Positions 11,390 to 22,506 are shown, counted from the stretch's first letter. The stretch is DNA of 64,000 nt from Welwitschia mirabilis (GCA_051453625.1 JBOZIK010000001.1:48093294-48157293); one strand, 5' to 3'. Program-made: numbers and translations. Notes: generated by a model not told the origin, from the letters alone.

Positions 11390-12700
11390 CCACTTGTTGG
11401 TCAGGAGGAGCACAATACTAACATAGGGATTGGACCCTCATTCCCGCTTTTGCCCCTTGGATGTGAGATACTTGGTATGATAATTGTACTATTTTTGTAA
11501 ATTATACAGCTTTTTGGCTAAATTTGAAAGTTTTATTTTTCTTGTGCAAATTTTTGTCTCTTCAACACTCCTTTCATCATCTTTAGCAGTAGAAGGGTTT
11601 ACATGTTGTTTGAATTAAATAACTAATAATGATTATTTTTTGAAAGTGAGCATAAGTCTTGATTCTATGCAATATTGGTCCACTTTGCAAAGGTTTGGTG
11701 AAGGCATGGTGGGAGGCTATGAACACACTTGAGATGAGTTTTGTGGATGCTATTGATGATGTGTTTGGAGTGTGGTTTTAAGATGAATGTGGTAGTTCAA
11801 GGTGAGGCCATTTGAATCAAGATGAAATGGGATCAATTTTAGCATTTGGACTCTTAATTGTATGAATTTTGAGACTTTGAAAGATTCTAAGAAGATGGAG
11901 AATTGACGGATGTTGGACAAAATAAAAAAAATGCAATTTGAAAGATGTGAGTTTGTCACTACTTGCAGTTGCCAGACAATAGTAATTAGCGACTTCTTAA
12001 TCGTCACATACTCGCAATGTATCTAATAATAGAGAAGGCTGCTCAACCAGCAATTCATCCCACTTACATTGCTCAATGATAGTAGTAGTGATGGCATAGT
12101 TATGATAACTACTCGAGTGAAATTCGACTAAATTAACATTTTCTTTTCTTGAATTGTCATGAATTGTTCCAAATTGCCTTGGACCTATCTTTACAATCCA
12201 AAGCTATATAAGGGCCTTCTCGTTGCATATAATCTATTTACCACTTAAATTGTGTGACAAAATTGTGATGGAGGCCATTGAGAGAGCGATGGAACGAAGT
12301 CCCTTACCTCATCGTGTCAGTTGAGTTGCGACCCTTGTGTCCAATTCATCAATGTAATTCATATACTTTATTTATACCTTGAATTAACAAATTTCTCTTA
12401 TTATGTTTCTCAACTTGTGAATTGTGACAAATGTGCCTTTAATGTAATTTGGATTTCTCATTATTAACAATTCATAGTTTGAGATTAATTGAGTGGAAAC
12501 CAATCAGATTTGATAAGTAGTGATTTACATGGTAGATACATTGTTATTTAATAAGGTATTGCGTTTTTATTGTAGCAACGATTTGCATTTCTTTTCTATC
12601 TTATTCATCTCTTCTACTTTGTAACTTTTTAACTTCACTAGTTACGATACTCAGATTTCCAACAGTGCTATACTTGGAGATTGAATTCTAAGCCTATGCT
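11390..12700. other. Intergenic sequence, nothing recognised
   Basis: AT-rich sequence without conserved domains or clear repeats. The small frame 12007-11750 (-) has no recognisable features. Confidence 0.5.
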
Positions 12701-12716
12701 CTGCATCACAACACAA

Positions 12717-12895
12717 AGTATGTGAGTAATCCTAATAACAAGCATTCTAAAGCTGTTAAGTGGATTTTGAGGTGTCTTTGAGGGACACACCCTATAGCTT
12801 TGTGTTTTGGCAATTCTGATTTGAGCATTACGAGGTATGTGGATGTCAATTATGGTGAGACTGTAGAAGGTCCATTACAAGGAATATAAAATGTT
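12717..12895 (+). pseudogene. Ty1/copia RNase H-region fragment
   Basis: The plus-strand translation reads Tyr-Val-Ser-Asn-Pro then Lys-His-Ser-Lys-Ala-Val-Lys-Trp-Ile-Leu-Arg, a stop, Gly-Thr, and later Tyr-Val-Asp-Val-Asn-Tyr. This matches the stretch at the RT/RNase H junction of copia polyproteins (Pro ... His-Trp-Xaa-Ala-Val-Lys-Arg-Ile-Leu-Arg-Tyr-Leu ... Tyr-Xaa-Asp-Ala-Asp). It is a scrap of about 60 codons with one internal stop. Confidence 0.75.
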
Positions 12896-13546
12896 TGACT
12901 CACAAGTTGATCACTCACCAAAGCTTGGCAACTCACTCTCTTTAACTTAACACCCTTAGCAAAAGTGAATTTTCTTTCTAATTTCAAAAATATTTGATTC
13001 ATGGTGAGTAACTTGCCAATCAGCCAAGTTGAAAATTTTTGATTCTACATGTACTAAAGAGTGCTTATATTTTTAGTTTTTCAAATTTTTGATCAATAAA
13101 CAGGTTTCATAAATATAGGGTTGTAAATTGGATTTTAACATTTCATTTCACATGTTAGACATTCCATTGTCCTATTGCTTATGTAATTGGCTTTTTCAAT
13201 ATTGGAAATGAATATCTATATTTTATGACTTCTGTTGTTAATATGATAATGTAATCGATAATGATAATGTACTCATCGATTGATTATATGATTTATGAAA
13301 GGTTTCATATTACACTTGGTCTTCTACTATGTAAATTTATAATGGTATCTAATAGTCATTTGAATTCATTTTCTTATTATTGACATGTGTTATGGTATTT
13401 TATGCATTTTAAGAACAAAATTCATTCATGAAACCTTAGTGTCATGTTTCTTCATTTTTTTTGTTTCACTCTTTCTGGCCCTTTTCTGTAAACAAGTCAA
13501 AATCAAGCAAGTTGATGAGCCAAATTAACTAACTGAAATGTCACAG

Positions 13547-13705
13547 GTTATTAGCAATGACTACCTGAAAGAAGATCCTTGCAAAAGCGTGTTTGATGTT
13601 GCTCCTGTGCTGAGGTGGCTAGAAGCACTAGGTCTTTCTAGGTATTCAGATATTTTCATTAGAGAGGAAATTGATTGGGATACACTTCGGTGGCTCACGG
13701 AAGAT
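13547..13705 (+). CDS. SNM1-like exon 1 found (SAM domain, first part)
   Basis: Encodes the first SAM helices (Trp-Leu-Glu-Ala-Leu-Gly-Leu ... Tyr-Ser-Asp-Ile-Phe). The donor is gat|gtatg. Upstream, ctaac at about 13528 and tgtcacag ending at 13546 look like a branch point and 3' splice site, so the ATG at 13538 lies inside a probable intron end. Confidence 0.85.
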
Positions 13706-16700
13706 GTATGTTCTACTACAGTTCATTTTAGTCTTTTTTGTAAATTTTATGCATATTTGTTATCTTGGTTCGTATAGATACCTATCTTTAGTTGAAAAAT
13801 ATCTTCTGGTTTGCAGAATCTAATATCTCATTAACCAATGTTGGAGGAGTTTCCTTATCCCTAATTCTTGAAATTTGTCAGGACCTAAGTTCTTTAGGTA
13901 TTACTGCTTTTGGGCCAAGAAGAAAGATAGCCCAAGCACTGCAACAACTCAGAAGTGGATGTAATGAAGCTTCAGACAACCCTGGTACAGGGCACCGAAA
14001 AACAGAGCTCACACTGACTGACAGCAATCAATCCAAAGAAAGTGGAACCAAACTGATTACCGAGTACTTCCCTGGATCCTCAGTTAAAATAAAAAGACAA
14101 CATGATCCCAGTCCACAGAACAATAGAGAAGAAAGGCAAAATGCAGGATCATCCTATCAGAAAAGGAAGAAGATGAAAGCTTGGCGTGGACATGCAGCAC
14201 TAACTGGTATCCCAGATTGGCTGTGTATTCCAGGAACCTCATTTAGAGTGGTATGTTTCCTTTTATGATTCAGTAAATGTGAGATATATGAGGTACATCA
14301 TCAGCATTGTGTTTTGGCTGGTACCTTCGAAAGGTTATAAATTTATTCAATAGTCTTCTTGCAAGGGGCCTAATATTGATGCTATACCGATTTTCTTTTC
14401 CCTTGAACTTACTTGGAAATGCTGTTATGAGGTAAAGATTTTTGATTATCCCCTTACATAAATTTTGTTGCTGCTCCTTGTAGATGAGTGACTTACACAT
14501 GTTTCCTTGCCAAAGTGGTTTGTGGACAAAAGAATCCTTCCTTCGTTTGACTGCACCATGGGATCTTTCTCCGGGAATACTTTGCGGAGAATCTCTACTT
14601 GCTTTGGCACTTGTATTCTATGTTGTGTTTGCTGTGATTGACCATTAAGATAATTGCATGTTTCTTGTATTGTGTGTGTTTTGCCATGTTTATAACATTT
14701 TCAACCCAATTGGATTCATCTTCAGGGTCTTTTCTGTTTTTTCTTTTTTCCCCCAATTCTTAACTGCCAATCTTCTTATTTTTCCTCTAGACAATAAAAT
14801 GCATTGCATTGACACTTTAAGATCAGAATTCTAAAGTATAAAATTATTCAGAATGTGCTGCGCTGCTAGTAAATGATCCAAAAGTTATTATTTTAAAGAT
14901 NNNNNNNNNNTGAAGCTACCGAAGTGGAATTACACTTTTAAGTGACCTCAATCAAAAATGTATATGTAGCAGGCACTGAAGAACATAAATGATTGAATGC
15001 CAACACAATGTGAGAAACACAATTACATTCTTCCATGAAAAAATCAACTGATCAGGATCCTAACATAAAATGAAATAAAGTTATGGACATAACTCACAAC
15101 TGCAGAATTTGGTAGGCGTGTCGCTGACGCCAAATGAAAGAGAAAGGTTTTTATTGGAAGTAGCAACTTTGATCCCTTAATTTATGACTAATGGTAAAGA
15201 AATGATAAACAAGTAATATTAAATACAGCTGTTTCTGAAGTATAATTTACAACTTCAAGGTTGTGGAGCAACCTACTAGATGTTCAGATTGCTTAAAAGT
15301 GGTGCTGCCTGCATAGGTGCTAGTAAACTCATTCTAGTGCTGATAAGTGGATAACTCTGGTGTGTAAGATTCACTTTGCCTCTTAAGTGCATGACATTGC
15401 TCATTCTGGATTTTGCTTAAGATTCTTCACAGGAAGAGCCATTTCTTGCCAAGTGAGAGGTTGAAGATAGCCTATATGGGTGACTAAAATATTTGGACTT
15501 AGCGAGTGTCACACTTAGAGCTGGTAGATTTGAAGATCTAAACAAATAAACAATTTCACAAACACTCACAAGAGGGATCCCAAATAAGCCACTACAAAGC
15601 CAAATGAAATGTAACATGGCTCAAAATTCGGAAATATACTTATAGTGTGAAGGAGAACAGAATAGGTCCAGAAGGCCACCCTACTCGAGCCGGAAGCAGT
15701 TTTATGCAGTTTCTGGGAGTTACACATTTCAGGCATCATCAGCTTCTAATATTATGCAGTTTGCCTTTCATGCCTTATCATGTGTAAATATATTAAAGTA
15801 TAGGAATGCAACATGAGAGAACATTGCACTGGTTTTCAAAACTATACATATATATAAGTTCGGACCTGTTCATAAATTGAAGTTAATTTTAGTGAGCCTG
15901 TAAAACATATGCACAGTAAATGTTGAATATGATGGTGTGAATTTGGTTATCTCTAGCCTTTCATTTGCAAATTATGAACCTTCACAGATGAATAATAATT
16001 TTTTTAGATCCTGCATCTCAATGGCAATCTACCTTGTTAATAAGTTGCTTATCAATATTACATTTTATGTAACACCTATTTTTTGTTTGGCAGGATGCTT
16101 TTCGTTATCTGAGAGGAGATTGCTCACATTGGTTTCTGTCTCATTTCCATGCTGACCGTAAGTCGTTTAATCTCTTGACAGAATTAAGTATTGTGGTGAA
16201 ACTATTGTACTAGAATGGAGATATAACATAAAATTTCAGCCGCCCAGAATTCTTGGTTGCATAAGAAATCCCTCTTTTTAATTAAACATTGTGCCAAAAG
16301 CCTATATCTGAGCACGTTATAGGGACTGGCATTGATACAAGGCTCATGGGTAAGAGGAATATTAACAAAATGATGAAGTGCTGAGGAGAATAGACATATG
16401 AAGAAACGTGGAACGACCATAGACACGGCGTGGATGATAGTGAAGGAGTTGATTGAAAAAGGGAGTTATCATGTAAGAATTAATAAGATACACTGTGCTA
16501 TTACGTCACTAACCATTTAGAAACATAAGAAACAGATGTCAAGATTGTTAGAATGAAACCAAATATTTAATTGTGTCCTTTGTTCCCTTCTGTAATATCA
16601 TTGGCTGTTTGTATGCACTTCCCATCAGTTTTATGATGAAATTTGAAATTTGCAGCATTGAATGTGAGTGGACAAAGCACAACAAAAAGGGAAATAGAAT

Positions 16701-19075
16701 GAAGATATTAAGGACACTAAAATTTAACTTCTAAAAAATGGGATTTCATATCCCAATCCAAACCACGTTCTATGCCGAGGCATGTTGTTATTAAGGACGC
16801 TGGAATTTAACTTATAAAATATGCGAAGGATTCATCGTGTCCAACATCGAGGACCTCTTGGGCATCTCCTCGGTGGGTATGCTCAAATGGTGATTGCTCT
16901 ACTAGTAGTTGGCCTTGTTCAAACATTGCACTTCCAACGACCTCTGCCGTACTTCTGCCCTCCTCTTCTATCATGGGATCGTTGGCCCTAGAGATCACCA
17001 TCGTGGACACATCTGGATGTACACACGCTGATTCTCATTCACTGTTTTCATTAGACCCCACCAATCCATTTGTTCTGGCTTGCTCGTTCGATTTGGCTAC
17101 AAAATTGAGCGTCCTTCCATCGATGACCAACACACAAGCTTTTAATTTTATCTATGGTTTACTTCATCATTTGAATTTTGATTTGTGTTTTTGCTTTTGC
17201 TCTGTCTCTGTTTTCTGCTGCGATTTTTTAACAAGAATGCTAAAAGCAACAAAGGCTAAGCTCGTCAGGCACTATTTTAAGTTTTAATTATCACAGGTAG
17301 TAAACCATACAAAAATAATCTAAGACGTACCTGAAAATGTCCTTTTTTATTAGTACTTGTGAAAAAGAGATGTTTTTACATGCACTTTAGCCGCTTCTGT
17401 CGAGCCTGAAATAATTTTCAATTCAATGGTACGCGTGTGCCTGCACTTGTATTATCATTTGAAGTACCAATGTAGCAGCTTTTTGAAATTGATATTTATG
17501 ATGTTTCAAGAAACAAGGCCACATAGAATGAGAGGAATGAAAATATATATTTTGTTCCAGATTATCAAGGACTCACAAAAGGTTTTCGCTATGGCAAAGT
17601 ATACTGTTCATTAGTTACAGCACGCCTTGTTAATATGAGGATTGGAGTTCCATGGGATCGGCTTCATGCTTTACCCTTAAATGAAAGGATAAATATTGAT
17701 GGAGTGTACGTCACATTCATTGATGCCAATCACTGCCCTGGATCTGTTATCATCCTATTTGAACCTCCCAATGGAAAGGCAAGGATCTACAATTCATTAT
17801 ATTCAAATTAAAATGGGTTTAGTAGTTTGTAACTTTCCATGAAAGTCATGGCATATTCTGTGTCTTTGACAGACAGTTTCCAAATATTGCAGCCTGTTCT
17901 TCATACTGGAGACTTTAGGTTCTGCCATGAAATGATTCGTAACCCTATCCTTGATTCCTGCAATATTCACACAGTTATTTTGGACACAACATATTGCAAC
18001 CCTCAGGTACTTCCCACACATAAAATAAAAACTCAGTGCAGTAGGCCTTGCACAAAATTGGATTTGTTTTGAACAAAACTTTTGTATACATTTTGCCGCA
18101 GTATGATTTTCCCAAGCAGGAAAGCGTAATACAGTTTGTCTTAGAAGCCATCCAAGCGGAAGCATTCAATCCAAGAACACTGTTCCTTATTGGCACATAC
18201 ACTATTGGTAGTGCCTTTATAAACTTTTTTTTTAATTGATCATATTGTTTTGATGCTATTAGCAATAAATGTGACATATCCTGTGGCATGCCAGGAAAGG
18301 AAAGAATATTTTTGGAGGTCGCAAGAGTCCTTCGCAAAAAGGTTTATGTCGGTGCAGCCAAGTTGAGACTGTTGGAATGCATGGGCTTCCCTCCAGAAGA
18401 TATGCAATGGTTAACATCCAATGAAGACGAAAGTCATATTCATGTGGTGCCCCTCTGGTCCATCGCTAATTTCAAGAGGATGAATTTCATTTCCAAACAT
18501 TATCACGTAATATTTAGTTTAATGTTTTGCAATTTGTTGCTTAGAATAAGAAAATGTTCTTGATTTTATAGTATGCTACAAGGAATTCACGGGATCCCTA
18601 ACCTATAATGTTGGGAAAGTTTAGGCCCTAATCACTTTCACTTCTCAACCAGTAATCCCAAATGATTGCTTGATTATATCCAACATTCCAAGTACCTTTT
18701 AGAGATCATTAAGATTGCTGAAGATTTCTGCAGGGCCGGTACAATTCTATCGTTGCATTCTCACCAACTGGATGGACTTTTGGAAAAGGAAAGAAGAAGA
18801 CACCTGGAAAAAGATGGCAGCAGGGAACCCTCATACGGTGCAATGAAAATATTCTAACAACATGTTCAATACAAGTCCCTTTTTGTTTATTGTTATTATA
18901 ACATGCCTTTTGGTCTTCTGGCTGTAGGTATGAAGTACCGTACAGTGAACACTGCAGCTTCACAGAATTGAAAGAGTTTGTCAAATTTATTGCACCTGAG
19001 ATTATAGTACCCAGTGTAAATAATAACAGTGCTCAAGCAGCCAATAACATGATTAGTCTCCTCCTCAGTGATTAG
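13547..19075 (+). CDS. SNM1/PSO2-like DNA-repair nuclease with SAM domain (spliced)
   Basis: Nine exons: 13547-13705, 13882-14250, 16094-16157, 17561-17778, 17893-18006, 18102-18207, 18295-18506, 18734-18837, 18928-19075 (stop TAG 19073-19075). They join in frame to give about 497 residues from 13547, or 500 counting the in-frame ATG at 13538. The order is a SAM domain (exons 1-2), a low-complexity polar linker, a metallo-beta-lactamase domain with His-Phe-His-Ala-Asp-His, His-Cys-Pro-Gly-Ser and Leu-His-Thr-Gly-Asp-Phe-Arg, and a DRMBL domain ending in a Pro-Ser-Val-Asn-Asn tail. The family are metal-dependent 5' exonucleases acting in interstrand cross-link repair in the nucleus. SAM fusion is the arrangement of Arabidopsis At2g45700. 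That protein is longer at its N-terminus (about 720 residues from memory), so upstream exons are likely missing. All residues expected for metal binding are present and there are no stops, so I infer a working gene. Confidence 0.9.
13882..14250 (+). CDS. SNM1-like exon 2 (SAM end and linker)
   Basis: Phase 0 at both ends. It completes SAM (Asp-Leu-Ser-Ser-Leu-Gly-Ile ... Gly-Pro-Arg-Arg-Lys), carries a charged linker with a basic Lys-Arg-Lys-Lys stretch (possible nuclear signal), and ends in Pro-Gly-Thr-Ser-Phe-Arg-Val, the start of the MBL fold. Donor gtg|gtatg. Confidence 0.9.
14251..16093 (+). other. Intron of the SNM1-like gene, 1.84 kb
   Basis: GT-AG intron between the SAM/linker exon and the first MBL exon. 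It contains a 10-N gap at 14901-14910. No coding domain is recognised inside. Confidence 0.85.
16094..16157 (+). CDS. SNM1-like exon 3 (HxHxDH motif)
   Basis: A 64-nt exon encoding Asp-Ala-Phe-Arg-Tyr-Leu through Ser-His-Phe-His-Ala-Asp, with the last His codon split across the next intron (phase 1). Acceptor ggcag, donor gtaagt. Confidence 0.92.
16158..17560 (+). other. Intron of the SNM1-like gene, 1.40 kb
   Basis: GT-AG intron. The middle (about 16800-17130) is visibly richer in G+C than its surroundings and contains short open frames on both strands (16807-17010 minus, 16973-17287 plus). These may be a decayed insertion but match nothing I recognise. Confidence 0.8.
17561..17778 (+). CDS. 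SNM1-like exon 4 (MBL core, HCPGS)
   Basis: Completes the last His of the first metal motif, then continues Tyr-Gln-Gly-Leu-Thr to Asp-Ala-Asn-His-Cys-Pro-Gly-Ser and ends at Asn-Gly-Lys. The donor is aag|gcaagg, a GC rather than GT donor; no usable GT lies nearby without losing conserved residues. Confidence 0.9.
17779..17892 (+). other. Probable GC-AG intron, 114 bp
   Basis: It starts gcaagg and ends ttgcag. Removing it joins Asn-Gly-Lys to Pro-Val-Leu-His-Thr-Gly-Asp-Phe-Arg in frame, as the MBL family requires. Reading through gives a stop within 12 codons. Confidence 0.85.
17893..18006 (+). CDS. SNM1-like exon 5 (LHTGDFR motif)
   Basis: A 38-codon, phase-0 exon. It has Leu-His-Thr-Gly-Asp-Phe-Arg with the metal-bridging Asp, and ends Leu-Asp-Thr-Thr-Tyr-Cys-Asn-Pro-Gln. 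Donor cag|gtactt. Confidence 0.92.
18102..18207 (+). CDS. SNM1-like exon 6
   Basis: Encodes Tyr-Asp-Phe-Pro-Lys-Gln through Phe-Leu-Ile-Gly-Thr-Tyr-Thr-Ile-Gly, with the Gly codon split. This is the junction between the MBL fold and the DRMBL part. Donor g|gtagtg. Confidence 0.9.
18295..18506 (+). CDS. SNM1-like exon 7 (beta-CASP/DRMBL)
   Basis: Starts by completing Gly-Lys-Glu-Arg, then Phe-Leu-Glu-Val-Ala-Arg, and ends in His-Tyr-His. It spans 212 nt and restores phase 0. Acceptor gccag, donor cac|gtaata. Confidence 0.9.
18734..18837 (+). CDS. SNM1-like exon 8 (DRMBL core)
   Basis: Begins Gly-Arg-Tyr-Asn-Ser-Ile-Val-Ala-Phe-Ser-Pro-Thr-Gly-Trp and continues with a Lys-rich Gly-Lys-Gly-Lys-Lys-Lys segment, both hallmarks of DRMBL. 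It ends with two bases of an Arg codon. Acceptor ctgcag, donor gtgcaa. Confidence 0.9.
18928..19075 (+). CDS. SNM1-like last exon (DRMBL end and stop)
   Basis: Completes the Arg codon, then Tyr-Glu-Val-Pro-Tyr-Ser-Glu-His-Cys-Ser-Phe and Pro-Ser-Val-Asn-Asn, the usual DRMBL C-terminus. It stops at TAG 19073-19075. Confidence 0.92.
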
Positions 19076-19680
19076 TCAAATTGATTGTTGGTTCTGCTTG
19101 GCTACTTTGGTAATTTGAAGAAGAGGGGAAAAAAAGAGATATTTATTTGATACGATAATGTATTAATTCAACAGGTTGGCTGGTGAGTGGTTTATGTGGC
19201 TTCTTCTAATCTAGGAGTGGAATGTATAAAAACAGTTGGAACACATTTTTGTTTCCTGTGGGAAAAAGAGACTGATGTCTTTATAAGAATGCTTCCTTAT
19301 GTGTATTGTTTGCAGGATATTTCTGTTCCCTGGAAAATTGTGTCTTTTATGACATGGGAAATTGTGGATGTAGACCTGTCAAACAATCCACATGTTTTTC
19401 TTCTACAGTAGGGGAAACCTAATGTTTATCTTAAAAAGGGTGTAAGACCAGAGTTTTACAGGAGCTTTTTCTCCAGTTTTGGCAATCTCAATTTTAATCT
19501 ATATTGTCCTATGTAAACTTCTGATTCTGATTCTGGTATATAATAGAGTTAGCGTTAGGCAAGCATTAAGCCAAGGCAATAAGATCTACATGGTTTTTCT
19601 GATGTGTGTTTCCTAGGAGCTGCAGTTTGCTTCATCTTGGTACCAGAGCTTTCGATTTTTAGTATTGCTTGTGATTCTTA
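19076..19680 (+). other. Region downstream of the SNM1-like gene (3' UTR and beyond)
   Basis: Presumed 3' UTR followed by intergenic DNA. No clear AATAAA signal was seen close to the stop. The short frame 19187-19411 has no recognisable domain. Confidence 0.5.
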
Positions 19681-19683
19681 GGT

Positions 19684-20400
19684 TTGAGAGGAATGACACC
19701 AAAAGAGAGTTCACCATCACCAATGTCAACAAGAGGAAGAGATAGAGGCTGCTTGTATGCTTTGGCTTGCAAGTTGGATATGAAGGTTTTAATGGAAGAT
19801 ACCGAGGAAGAAGAAGAGAGGTCTAAGAGAAGGAACTGCATCCTTAAAAAAAGTCGAAAAGAACCCTAGTGTTAGACCATGTGAGGCTGCAAAGGAGAAT
19901 CAAAAACACATAAGACATGCACCATGCACCACCTCAAGAACATACCTGCAGTAAAGATGCAATGAGAATGAATCTGATCAAGAGAAGGGTCCTGCTATAG
20001 GAGAATCATGGAGAGAGCACATTCAAGGATGAGTTTGTTTGTTAATTTTGCTAACTGGTAATGGAAGAGGATTTCTGTCATTTTAGACAGCGCATGCTTA
20101 GATAATTTGATTTCTTATATAGTGCTTGAAAAGTTGGGACTGTCCATTGTCACACATCCTTATCCGTATTTTCTTATGATTAGAAAATGAACAACATACT
20201 TTAGTATGAGAGCAATGTGATATTCAAATTCAAAATTCATAATTATGTTGATTAAGTGAGATGTGATGTTGTAAAGATAGATGCCTTCTGCCTTTTGCTG
20301 GTTTGGCCTCTGGTGTGTGACAATGTATTTATGACCGACAATGTATTTATGAAAGGGCTGAAGAATAGATACAAAACCAGGCAGGATGATGAGATTTAAA
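19684..20400 (+). pseudogene. Ty3/gypsy gag-protease remnant
   Basis: A frame near 20075-20190 reads Ile-Leu-Asp-Ser-Ala ... Asp-Asn-Leu-Ile-Ser ... Val-Leu-Glu-Lys-Leu-Gly-Leu then His-Pro-Tyr-Pro-Tyr. This matches the gypsy retropepsin pattern Asp-Ser-Gly ... Asn-Xaa-Val/Ile-Ser ... Glu-Lys-Leu ... His-Pro-Xaa-Pro-Tyr. In a shifted frame before it, Arg-Glu-His-Ile resembles the usual Arg-Glu-Asn-Ile-Phe. Gly of the active site is replaced by Ala. After about 20200, a stretch with Leu-Leu-Pro-Phe-Ala-Gly-Leu resembles the Leu-Leu-Gly-Arg-Pro loop. The frame at 19684-19869, ending in an acidic Glu-rich stretch, is probably the Gag end. Frames are broken repeatedly. Confidence 0.6.
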
Positions 20401-21790
20401 ATTTGCTTCCTTCTATATTAGAAATTTTCAAGCTAGAAAATAAAGTCAAGATGTGTTTATTTAGAGGAGGATATTTTAATTGATGTATGTGATATCAAGG
20501 AAAGGACGACCCGAAGATATAAGTATCATGACTACTTTATTAAATTTTCTAATGGAGGTAATGCGCATAACAAAGGGGTTATAGAAAATCGTCATGGAGG
20601 CCAAGATCCCCATATTCAATTTAGGGTACGAAATTTATTTTCAAGGTGGAAGGTATAATGCAGGGACATCCTTTTAATGAAGGATAGTTTTCACTTGCAA
20701 AATGTATTTGGAATGATAGTAGAGATATTAGCATGACTTCAGTAGAGGATGATTAAACTTTCTAGGTGATTTTTGGTATTTATTAGCATTTATTAGTGGG
20801 GTGATGAAACCTAAAAGTCAACCAATTGAATATTTGAAATAAGGGCTTAAAAAAATTTAAAAGAAGCCTTAGTTAAACACTAATTTGATGGATAAACCCT
20901 AAAAACCATAAAAAGACTAGGAAAACACTTTGTTTCAGGAACAATTGTGAAATGCTCAAATTGGTAGTTGAGTGGGAAATCTTTAAAGGAAAACTGTCAT
21001 GAGGTTTTTATGAAGGATGAAGTCAAGGATTAGCATGTTGTCTTGGTTTTGATTGTAACTCTGCTAGTATTAAAAAAATTTGAATCGGGATGTGAGCTGA
21101 AAAGAAGGCAAAACATCTTTAAGTTGCATTGTGTTCTTGATTATTTTGATGTCCTTTCATCACAGTTTTTCTTCATTGTGTTATTTGTTGAATGAAATTG
21201 TATTTATACGTTTTTGGTGCAGATCTCTGTCACTAAAAATGTTTAAATAAAGACTTATAGGATGATGATTGGGTAAAGTATCTAAAGCCTGAATTGTAGA
21301 AAATTGAAAGGGATCATACATGGGATCTAGTACATAGTTGGGGAAAAATGGTTTTCCATTAACAAACTAAATGTGGTAGGCGCTATATTCAAAAACAAAG
21401 TCAAAATTGGTAGCACAATGTCTCAACCCAAAAACTCCTATTTTGCTCTATTAGTTAGCAGGCTCATTATTTAGACAATTACAAAATTGATAATCTGTAA
21501 TTTGTGTTATTAGTAAAGATTTATACTTGACTACTTGCTATATTGTGTTTCGGATTAGTAGACTTTGCACGGATTTATATTTAATATTCATTGTGTTGTT
21601 TACATATGTTACCTAAAATTTTGTAGTTTGATGTGGCTAATTTTAATATCTTTTCTTATTAAATTAATATACTTATAACTTAGCTTTTTATTGCTTTTCA
21701 AATTTGAGCAAGTGAAATGATAGTATCTTGTTTATTGGGATATTATTTCTATGAAAGTACCATCTATTATAGTACATATTCTAAATTTGC
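20400..21790. other. AT-rich intergenic sequence, nothing recognised
   Basis: No frame over 60 codons and no conserved motif. It may hold the rest of the gypsy remnant to its left in unrecognisable form. Confidence 0.5.
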
Positions 21791-21796
21791 TGTAAC

Positions 21797-21975
21797 ATTA
21801 GTATAGCTACGATTGGTTTGGAGGGCATAACTCTTTATAAATATTATGATGTTCATACTAGCTATATCTATGCATTGCTAATTTGGTATAGTATTAGTAT
21901 AGCTACGATTGGTTTGGAGGGCATGACTCTTTATAAATATTATGATGTGCATAATACCTATATCTAGGATTCGTA
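21797..21975 (+). repeat. Two-copy tandem repeat, 96-bp period
   Basis: The block beginning attagtatagctacgattg at 21797 recurs at 21893. The copies are nearly identical for about 65 bp (through the ataaatattatgatg words) and then diverge after about 21955. Confidence 0.85.
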
Positions 21976-22009
21976 TTATACAAGATAGCCAAACCTTTGA
22001 TCTATCTAA

Positions 22010-22480
22010 ATGCCTCTTAGCATCATCTTAGAACATATGGACACAAAAAGAAATGTACCCTTACCTTGCTTAATCACAGATTTGTTTTACAATGCCATCC
22101 GTTCCTTTTTACCCTATGATAATTGGGATAGAGCCTTATTTGAAACTATTACACCTAGAAAGGTTACTCAAGTTTAGAAAAGTAAGGCTTTAGATTGGGT
22201 CTCAGGACATCAAAGAAGATAACAAGAAGAAGTAACTCTAGAAATACAAGAAGGAGTTGAATTTTATTCTCCTCCTCCTTCTTATGTTACTGGAAGAAGC
22301 AAGGATCCTGAGAGTGAGTCCTCACATGTACCATCTTCTCCATCACCTTCCCATCATCAGTCATCATCTTCTTCTTCTTGTAAGACTTTCTTAGAGCCTT
22401 TGTTTAAATCAAAGAAAACATGGCTTATGAAATTATGGAAGAAAATGAAGAGGATTGGAAAAAAAACAAGCATTTAAAAC
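22010..22480 (+). pseudogene. Interrupted ORF, possible plant-transposon-protein fragment
   Basis: One plus frame runs about 155 codons with only two internal stops. Its start has Met-Asp-Thr-Lys ... Leu-Pro-Cys-Leu-Ile-Thr-Asp-Leu, reminiscent of the Leu-Pro-Xaa-Xaa-Leu-Ile-Thr motif of the putative plant transposon protein domain. It then has a Ser/Pro-rich tract (Ser-Pro-Ser-Pro-Ser-His-His) and a basic Lys-Lys-Met-Lys-Arg tail. The family assignment is tentative. It ends just before the left LTR of element B. Confidence 0.4.
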
Positions 22481-22506
22481 AAGAGAGCAAGGGATAGAGA
22501 GAGAGT

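Noticed and set aside
13538-13540. ATG as the certain start of the SNM1-like protein
   Set aside because: It falls inside a good 3' splice-site context and the homologs have a longer N-terminus; kept only as a possibility.
17975-18337. 120-codon minus-strand frames over the SNM1-like gene (also 17803-18165)
   Set aside because: They overlap well-supported plus-strand exons antisense and have no family signature.
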